NCBI RefSeq assembly: GCF_030247195.1
Contig: NC_080671.1
Location: forward strand, 100,923,845-100,987,844
Source: Topomyia yanbarensis
Taxonomy: Eukaryota > Arthropoda > Insecta > Diptera > Culicidae
Direction of reading: 5' to 3'
Length of the DNA stretch: 64,000 bases
Shown: piece by piece, positions 57,121-64,000 of the stretch
How positions within the stretch are numbered: the stretch's first letter is position 1
How the letters are laid out: each line of letters begins with the position of its first letter
Notes under the pieces: generated by a model
Database searches by the model: none
Seen by the model: only the letters and a program-made list of their open reading frames with translations
Told to the model about the DNA's origin: nothing
Program-made: the position numbers and the translations under genes

Positions 57121-58133
57121 TAGGGTTCGCAGTACCGACCCTTTTTGGCGAGAACCGGTACTACGGTACTGAAGCCCTTAGTACCGGTAGTACCGGTAAA
57201 GTACCGGTACTCGAATATTTTTTTTTTTAAATCAAAAAAAGGTTCAAACTGAAATTGAAAGCTCAAGCTGATGATCTTATTCTCAGATGATTGATTTGTG
57301 CTGATCAAAAAAACATATTTATTATTTTTAATTGCTTCGGAATGGCAAGACTTATTCCACAGAAAATATTTTTCATATAGGGCACCTTCTTTTATTTCGA
57401 AATCTAGGCCACTTTGAAATCAATAACTGCTAAGTGGTGCGACTTTCGTCGATTTGAACAGATGGTAAATGTATGAAACCCTATTAACAGCAGTAAATCA
57501 AAGCGAGAATGGCAGTAAATCCGAGCAGGTTAATCGCACTTCCTCTCTTGCTTTTCTGAAAATTGGTTCCGACCTTTACGTCGTTTGCCTAGTATTCTCT
57601 AATGCATATCAAGGCTCCTTGCTTTTCTGTAAACTATGGAGTTTTGCAGAATTTTCCGAACACCAATTATTACAAATCGCCCCATTCGAAGCAGTTCACC
57701 AAGTCTAAAACTGTTAGCTACTAAATCGTTGTTCGTTCTTTTATAGATAAAGGTTTAAGAGCAAACCAAATACAGACATGACTTAGACCATAGTCTTATT
57801 ACGCGCCACCCAGTGAATAATGGAAATCAATCAGAATGTCGCTAATAAAACTTTAACTTCTAGAATTATTATGATGATGACCCCACCTCATTCCCACATA
57901 AAGGTGTTATCTCAACGATTTATTTAGAAGGCAAATTAATATAATTAAACGTTAACTTGCAGACCGATATTTTGAAACAGATCCCCCTGCAGAGTTAACA
58001 TATTTGTCATAAAAAATTGTATAGTACCGAAAATACCGGTACTGGCTTTTGTTCAGTACCGGTATTACGGTACCAAAAATGGGTCGGTATTCCCGGGATT
58101 TTCGGTACCGGTATTACCGGTACCACAACCCTA
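57121..58133. mobile_element. hAT-like MITE with TACCGGTAC subterminal repeats, 1.0 kb
   Basis: The ends TAGGGTTCGCAGTACCG and (reversed) TAGGGTTGTGGTACCGG are flanked by AATGGAAT (57113-57120, 58134-58141). Many overlapping TACCGGTA motifs lie within 100 bp of each end, a pattern typical of hAT transposase-binding repeats. No transposase seen. Confidence 0.9.
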
Positions 58134-58319
58134 AATGGAATCCAACATTTATTATCACAAGCAATAACACCCCAAGTAGCACACTTTGTCGGTATGCAGT
58201 TGTATCGTATACTTTGTGCATAAGGATGAATAGTTGTTTAACAGATATAATCGAAACCAATACAGCCTTTTGAAATATCTACAAATAAATAGTTACGAAA
58301 CATTACTCATGACCATATA

Positions 58320-58650
58320 TCAATTAGTTTTTTTATGTAAAAGTCCCTGAAGATGGGATGCTGCAGGTAACGAGTGTTTACTCAAGGTTCTTATGTTTGT
58401 CATCATGATGGCCATGTTGTCCAGAACTTTATTTTGGATGGTTAAATTTTGACCGTAGCATTTTTTCGTGGGTACTGATTGATATATTTGGTGGGAGTTC
58501 ATTACATCAAACCATGAATTAACATTTTCGATGATTTCCGCCAGTAAAATCGCTTCCTCGTATTCTCCAAAATGTCGTCGAAGATCAATTGCTGTCGAAT
58601 GACTTAATAATTCAGCAGCTAGCCGTATATTTTGTCTTTCTGCACCAGTG
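58320..58650 (-). pseudogene. P-element/THAP9-like transposase relic, downstream part
   Basis: On the minus strand, GAERQNIRLAAELLSHSTA, RRHFG, LLAEIIENVNSWFDVMNS and LDNMAIMMTNIRTLSKHSLPAASHLQGLL follow the conserved middle region of P-type transposases (LLS.T.A.....WFD..NS.....L..M...I...R....LP.Q.G). The frame is open for about 108 codons. At 58650 it is interrupted by the 2988-bp Transib insertion and continues at 61639. It ends in a stop at 58320; the conserved C-terminal region is not found. Confidence 0.8.
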
Positions 58651-58689
58651 CACAGTGGTCCGAATCCAGAATTTAGGATGACAAAAACA
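58651..58689 (+). promoter_or_regulatory. RSS-like terminus: heptamer, 23-bp spacer, nonamer (left)
   Basis: CACAGTG (58651-58657) equals the V(D)J heptamer consensus. After exactly 23 bp comes ACAAAAACA (58681-58689), eight of nine matches to the nonamer consensus ACAAAAACC. RAG recombinase sites are known to descend from Transib-type TIRs, so this is the presumed transposase-binding and cleavage site. Confidence 0.75.
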
Positions 58690-59772
58690 TTTGTGACTAA
58701 ACTACTGGTTCTAGAGATTTCATGTCTTCGGAACAAATAATCTGTGTCAATTGAGGAATCTTTTGAGGTGGGTGACATTAGGGTGGTCCTTATTGTTTGT
58801 ACGATCTGAAAATTATTTTCGAAATAAGAAGAGATAGAACAATGAAGTGTTCCGAAAAATTGTAGTACAACCTTTTTCAAGCAACTTTACTGAGGACGTC
58901 ATATTTGTAACTTTAATGGTTTTAATTTTACAGCTATTAAAATGTTGTGTGATAGGGTATCCCTAACAAAATCAGTTTTTTCGTTATAACTTTTTAAATA
59001 ATTTTTTTCCGTCAATAGCGTCTTCACAAAACATTTAGAGCTTATTGAGACAAATATTATTTATATAGACATATTTGAGATAGCTCATTTAGTTCAAAAG
59101 TTATGAGCATTTTTAGCAAAAAAACACAACCTTTTCAAATGTTGATATCTTAAAATAGAGCAAGTGAAATTGATCTCTTCTTTTTGCATTTGAAAGACCA
59201 CAATTGGTAGTATGTTTTATGAAAAAATCTCAGAGGTCATTTTTGTTTAACTCATTTTATTTTAGTTTGAATATTGAGAATATTACTACTATTTGTAGCA
59301 TTAAAAGTAAAACGGTCAGTGTAACCTAGCAACTATTTTTTTAAATAAGATCAGATAAATAAACAAAATCTCAAATAAAACTGCCCGAGTGTGGCAAAGG
59401 GCCCACTGAGTTCTTGTTTCTAATGTAGTCGTGTATCAATCCATCTGAACAGCGGAGAACGTAGTGTGATGTTTGGCTAGCCATCCTAGTCACACATATT
59501 TTAATTTACAGTATGAACTTTGTTAGCTATTTTCGGAAAATTTATGAATAAGAGAAACGAAAGATGTTAAAATCGAAAAACAGATAGGTATTCTAAAGTT
59601 AATCATTCGTAAACTTAGAACAGAAAGCTAGAGCTAGGCAGGATCATATGGGCATGATCGAAAGGAAATGTTAAGAATCGGTGGTCGATGACGACGTTTT
59701 AAGAAGGAAACACCAAAGTGGCGTGTTGGAAAAACGACAAATCGTTAAAGAAAAGATCAAGCCTTCGAATTA

Positions 59773-60650
59773 ATGGGCCATTACCCAGTGGAGGCAATTC
59801 CAATGATGGCAACGCGACAAGAAAAGTTTTTGCTGAATGGAGTTTGTGAGATCACGGGTTTGAATGCAGATTTATTGGAACAATTAGGTATCATTCTCGC
59901 CGTTATCAATAGCAAAGCAAAAATAAACGCCCAAGTTTTCGCAGGCTATTTGGAAGCAACGAGAATGATTTACGATCACGAGTACGGTTGGTTCCTCTAT
60001 CTCCAACCCTTCATAAACTTTTGGTACTTGGTTCGTCTATCGTCAAGCATGCTTTTCTTCCTGTTGGTAGCGTATGTTCCATGTTGATGTCCGAATCCTT
60101 TTCAAAAACAAAAATATCAAAAAACCAACACAATACTCTTGTTCAACATTAATTTCTACGTAAGAAACAACTCACTTGATGTTTTTTACATTGATTAAAT
60201 GTAATGTACTGAGGACGAAAGACAATTCGTTTCCGCAGAACAACACGAGAAAACATAAACGACGTCGTACCTAATACAGCTGCTTCACGGCAACAGCCGA
60301 AATGATAGTCGTCAACGATGCTCTCTACCGTGTATCTAATTCACGGAACACGAGCTACCTCTGCAATAACATTGCAAAGATACTGCCCTATACTTATTGT
60401 ACACCCGTACCTGTTTGACCCCATTCTACTCTATGTATTTCTATGGTTTTCTCGAAACTTGCGGATAGACTTATTCCTCGTTTCTAAAGCCTTTTCTCTG
60501 AGGCATTAGAAACGAGGAATAAGTCTATCGGCAAGTTTCGAGAAAACCATTCAAGAAAATTTAGCAGCGTTGCCAATATTGAAGATGCATTAAAAACATT
60601 GCTGCTTACTTCGGACCCTATGATCTTGTTGAAAAATAGGTCAAATAATG
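59773..60650 (+). pseudogene. Transib (RAG1-like) transposase, C-terminal relic
   Basis: The first part (59773-60090) reads EITGLNADLLEQLGIILAVINS and INAQVFAGYLEATRMI, then after a shift near 59995 SPTLHKLLVLGSSIVKHAFLP. The second part (60500-60635) reads EALETRNKSIGKFRENHSRK, then DALKTLLLTSDP. The HK-L--G--I-----LP block and the E-(A)-x-E-x-x-N-K block correspond to the C-terminal catalytic region of Transib and RAG1; the Glu of the latter aligns with the third acidic residue (E962 in RAG1). About 400 bp of unrelated or rearranged DNA, including a hairpin made from the second block, separate the two parts. The N-terminal half with both catalytic Asp is not found. It is non-functional. Confidence 0.75.
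60443..60550. repeat. Hairpin with 50-bp arms made from transposase sequence
   Basis: The arms 60443-60492 and 60501-60550 match in inverse orientation with two mismatches and an 8-bp loop. The right arm is the EALETRNK...FRENH coding segment. The left arm is an inverted copy of it. Confidence 0.9.
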
Positions 60651-61600
60651 TTCCAGATTTCTAGATCTTCCGGATGCTACCCGGATCTTGATTACTCGTG
60701 ACAAATTAACAGCATGCCTTTCGCCGCACTTAAGCAGGGTGCTGGGACGGTTTTCCGATTCCCAAATGGATTCTACCATGGCTGTGACTAAAATAATAAT
60801 TCAGCGGACTCTTCGCCACATTATGACGTAGTGCTGGAAAGGTTTTCCGCGGCTCAGGCGAAACGAAATACATCGGAAACAACTCAGTGGGCCCTATGCC
60901 ACACTCGGGCAGTTTTATTTGAGATTTTGTTTATTTATCTGATCTTATTTTAAAAATAGTTGCTAGGTTACACTGACCGTTTTACTTTTAATGCTACAAA
61001 TAGTAGTAATATTCTCAATATTCAAACTAAAATAAAATGAGTTAAACAAAAATGACCTCTGAGATTTTTTCATAAAACATACTATCAATTGTGGTCTTTC
61101 GAATGCAAAAAGAAGAGATCAATTTCACTTGCTCCATTTTAAGATATCAACATTTGAAAAGGTTGTGTTTTTTGCTAAAAATGCTCATAACTTTTGAACT
61201 AAATGAGCTATCTCAAATATGTCTATATAAATAATATTTGTCTCAATAAGCTCTAAATGTTTTGTGAAGACGCTATTGACGGAAAAAAATTGTTTAAAAA
61301 GTTATAACAAAAAACTGATTTTGTTAGGGATACCCTATCACACAACATTTTAATAGCTGTAAAATTAAAACCATTAAAGTTACAAATATGACGTCCTCAG
61401 TAAAGTTGCTTGAAAAAGGTTGTACTACAATTTTGTGGAACACTTCATTGTTCTATCTCTTCTTATTTCGAAAATAATTTTCAGATCGTGCAAACAATAA
61501 GGACCACCCTAATGTCACCCACCTCAAAAGATTCCTCAATTGACACAGATTATTTGTTCCGAAGACATGAAATCTCTAGAGCCAGTAGTTTAGTCACAAA

Positions 61601-61638
61601 TGTTTTTGTCATCCTAAATTTGGATTCGGACCACTGTG
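61601..61638 (-). promoter_or_regulatory. RSS-like terminus (right), 22-bp spacer
   Basis: On the minus strand CACAGTG (61632-61638) and ACAAAAACA (61601-61609) are separated by 22 bp, one base fewer than in the left end. Confidence 0.7.
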
Positions 61639-62049
61639 CAGTGACAGAAACGTGTTTCACTGTCAGTTTGAACAATGAGTTATATTCAATCATCTTTGAT
61701 TCGCACACTTGTGGATCAAACGGCATTTTTAGAGTAGAACCTTTCTTAACTAATAATAGAAGAAACTTCTTGGTTATCAGCTTTCCTAAAAAAGTGCACA
61801 TATATATTAAAATTTTGCAAACGAATATTTTTAATATTATGCACGATACCAACCCTTATAATAGAAACCGTGATCCAGTAGCCAATTTCTGATTAACTTT
61901 AGAATATGTGGAGCGTCCGGAAAGAAAAACACATTTTCATTTGTAACTGGATGTTTCATTGCGGTTAATTCCTTTGTGTAATCAACACCAACTTCTTTCC
62001 AAATTGCCATATTACCTCCACCACAATCATGTACATTGGCGACAACTGT
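61639..62049 (-). pseudogene. P-element/THAP9-like transposase relic, upstream part
   Basis: On the minus strand VVANVHDCGGGNMAIWKEVG, then PDAPHILKLIRNWLLDHGF match the P-type block 'VSDxGxxNxxLWKxLG ... DxPHLLKLxRN...LDHGF'. A likely intron or decayed stretch follows (about 61720-61860), then KLTVKHVSVT up to the Transib insertion, which directly precedes GAERQ at 58650. The upstream side is cut at 62049 by the long direct repeat. Missing parts and stops make it a relic. Confidence 0.8.
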
Positions 62050-62768
62050 GAACCCAATAGACCTTTCTCGTCCGACCTAACCCCTTTATTTTCATTCAAA
62101 ATATTACACATTTTTAAGAATATTTCCGTTGAAATAAGACTTTTTAGAGCTATCGTGATTTTTTAATGATTTTTTTTTTAATTTTAAAAATGCAAGAATG
62201 TTGAATATTTTTTTCACCTTTGCAAGAATGGTGGGACTCAAAATGTGTGTTTGGGCAACACTGTTTTGTACATTTTGCTTGAGTTCCTGGCAACGCGGCA
62301 AATGAAGTGGTGAGTCGCGGTACAAAATTCATTGGTAATGTAAACAAACTAAAGTGAACCTCTCGCTGGAGAAAATTGCATGACAATGTTTAACCTCACT
62401 TTTTTAACAGTTCAGAGAGATTGTTTACACGGTCTTGGAATTTTTGTTGATTCGATCATAGTATGAGAAACTTGGTTCGGCTCGTTGCTAAAACAAGCTC
62501 GATCAGCTGTAATTTTTATTTGATGTCGGCATCATGCATTGTTCCGTTAGATTTGACATTTTGACTTTTCTTGTACATGATTCGTTGAAGAAGTAAGCAA
62601 TTTCTAACCAAACATTTGAAAAAGGCCTACTGCCAAATGCAAACAATTCGAATTTTCATGTTCTCTTTTAAAATCCTGACAGAACCTGTGGATAGATGTT
62701 TTTTTTCTGTTCATTTTGTCTCTTGTCTTGCATAGCCACTCTTTCTTCCTCACATATTTTAAATGTAC

Positions 62769-62835
62769 TGGCTGCATTTGACAGTTCCCCCTGACTGCAT
62801 TTGCCGGTTACCTTTGGCTGCATTTGACATTAGAT
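62769..62835 (+). repeat. Minisatellite, about 23 bp x 3 (copy 2)
   Basis: Three units of GGCTGCATTTGACAGTTCCC type; the first copy has four. Confidence 0.8.
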
Positions 62836-63489
62836 TTTTTCGTATTCGCACGTCCCGTCCCAGTGAACAACTATCTATCTGGCCATGTACATATACATAA
62901 CGCAACAATGGATTATGAAGCGTTTTGATAATGATTTTATCACAAATTATAAAAGGGTCTGACTGATATAAAAGTCCTAACTAGCAACACACTTACTATA
63001 AAATGATTAAATGACGAAACCACTGCCACTCTCGCCAAGTTGGCCACCGTAATAAGTGCGACGTCAGCGGTATAGTGCCAGGAATAGCCGAAAAGAGTGC
63101 CAGGACTGACTTCCCGAGAGCAGATTAAATAACAGGACGTTTTTAAAGTGACCATAGTATAACGTAGAGGCTTTAGGCAGATGATTTATTCCGCAGAATA
63201 AGATAGCAAAATTACCAAAACATAAAAGCTGGCTGCCGAAGTGAATCCACACACATCACCTACAGAGGCAAGCAATATTGGAACGCAGCGTAATTCCTCA
63301 CAATGAATTGATCTCGTTAGATGAAATTCTAGGAAGTATTTCATAGCCTAATTTAGTCGACCGAAATTGTAGTCCTCAGTCGAGAGATGGGTAGCAGCAG
63401 CTAGGAATTTGCTTTCGAAAGCTAGCAGCGGTTTCGCGTATCCTGACGATAAGTAGAGAGCGTTAAGTTTTTACAAATATCGGTTCACA

Positions 63490-63690
63490 ATGGTAGACTA
63501 TTACAAAGTTCTGGACGTGGCCCGAACCACCACCGATGCGAACATCAAAAAGGCGTACAAAAAAACTAGCGCTACGATGGCACTCACATAAAAACCCAGA
63601 CAATCCAGAATCCATATGAGATGTGAAGTGCTATCAGGTGAGAAAAAACGTCGCATCTATGACCAGTACGACAAGGACGGTCCGACCGGT
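63490..63690 (+). pseudogene. DnaJ J-domain pseudogene (DNAJB6/mrj-like), copy 2
   Basis: ATG at 63490 starts MVDYYKVLDVARTTTDANIKK, the N-terminus of DNAJB6/mrj-type J domains. One frame later comes LRWHSHKNPDNPES, where the invariant HPD is changed to HSH. A deletion then removes helix III, and VLSGEKKRRIYDQYDKDG resumes. No introns are visible in the segment, compatible with a retrocopy, although flanking features were carried along in the repeat. Loss of HPD and shifts make it non-functional. Confidence 0.88.
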
Positions 63691-63912
63691 GCCACCATAA
63701 CACACGGCACCGGCGACACATATATTCACAACATACTAATGACATCCTTCCGAAAAAGTAAATAAATTGACTATGCAATTTATCATTCGCTGCCTAGTTA
63801 TTCCCTGCCAATTTGAGCAAGAGAGCAGTTGCAGATAGCTTTATTGCGGTGCCAAAATGATGGCAACTCGGGATAGAATATAAATTTACATATAGTTTCT
63901 CCTCCCTGATAT

Positions 63913-64000
63913 TCTTTGCAAGTAGGGGTTTGCCCACTACTCGGGTTCTTGTTTGCCCGGCGTACCCTTCTTTTCAGGGCGGCCTAGGTGCTTCTACAGA
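63913..64000. other. Unclassified sequence at the window edge
   Basis: GC-richer than its surroundings; no motif recognised in 88 bp. Confidence 0.3.

Larger units (their letters stand above)
58651..61638. mobile_element. Transib transposon, 2.99 kb, with RSS-like ends
   Basis: CACAGTGGTCCG and its inverse CGGACCACTGTG end the element; CAGTG flanks both sides (58646-58650, 61639-61643). Removing the element and one CAGTG restores the reading frame of the P-like transposase, so the boundaries are secure. TIRs are about 765 bp (58651-59420, 60876-61638) and nearly identical. The interior holds relics of a Transib (RAG1-like) transposase at 59773-60650. CAC-type termini, 5-bp TSD and this transposase all agree on Transib. 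Confidence 0.88.
62050..63912. repeat. Long direct repeat, copy 2 (about 1.9 kb)
   Basis: It starts at AATAGACCTTTCTCG inside the P-like transposase relic and is colinear with 5197-7585. It lacks about 450 bp present in copy 1 but retains the N-terminal DnaJ segment that copy 1 lacks. Confidence 0.8.

Noticed and set aside
61410..61892. 160-codon plus-strand frame with an IIFDSHTCGSNG stretch resembling a cysteine-protease motif
   Set aside because: Its first half is Transib TIR and its second half is antisense to a well-supported P-like transposase relic, so it is a shadow frame.

Overview
The window is eukaryotic, almost certainly insect and most like a mosquito (Culicinae, Aedes type). 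It is AT-rich. Host coding sequence is scarce and split by canonical GT-AG introns, and nearly everything else is transposable elements (TEs), many nested in one another. I recognise no bacterial operon, CRISPR array, tRNA or rRNA.

Host genes. One minus-strand gene is supported by two exons 43 kb apart (56713-56875 and 13267-13477). Their splice sites and phases fit exactly, so most of the window is a single intron of about 43.2 kb. The encoded C-terminal 124 residues look like a fibronectin-III-type fold; I do not recognise the protein. Upstream exons would lie to the right of the window. Histone H4 and H2B relics, each with a histone 3' stem-loop, sit at 53.8-54.7 kb. Two copies of a long direct repeat (5.2-7.6 kb and 62.0-63.9 kb) carry pieces of a DnaJ (DNAJB6/mrj-like) pseudogene.

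Element by element, left to right: hAT-like (1027-2772); TA fold-back MITE (3130-3801); direct repeat copy 1 (5197-7585); TA MITE with a MITE nested in it (9854-10989); TTAA element (11400-12375); TA MITE (13573-14089); a Mutator-like element (MULE) with minisatellite terminal inverted repeats (TIRs) (15287-21010), containing a Transib-type element (15451-18287) and transposase pieces; hAT-like element holding three RTE-type retrotransposon fragments (21676-25516); hAT-like (26000-27377); a Gag-only retroelement with an intact ORF (31420-32663); a perfect 92-bp-arm hairpin (32759-32967); hAT-like (33119-33634); TTAA MITE (35248-35765); a 13.6-kb hAT-like element (39163-52735) holding a 6.2-kb I-type non-LTR retrotransposon, a Transib-type MITE and a 1.75-kb palindrome; hAT-like (57121-58133); and a Transib transposon (58651-61638) inserted in a P/THAP9-like transposase relic.

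The most interesting signal is the Transib set. Three elements share CACAGTG termini and 5-bp target duplications. One carries relics of a RAG1-like transposase, and its TIR begins with CACAGTG, 23 bp, ACAAAAACA, which is nearly a V(D)J 23-RSS. Other notable systems are the MULE whose TIRs are a minisatellite, and the Gag-only element that shares 3'-end structure with the autonomous I-type element. Boundaries of elements with target-site duplications (TSDs) were read base by base. Family names rest on termini, TSD length and motifs, not on database searches.
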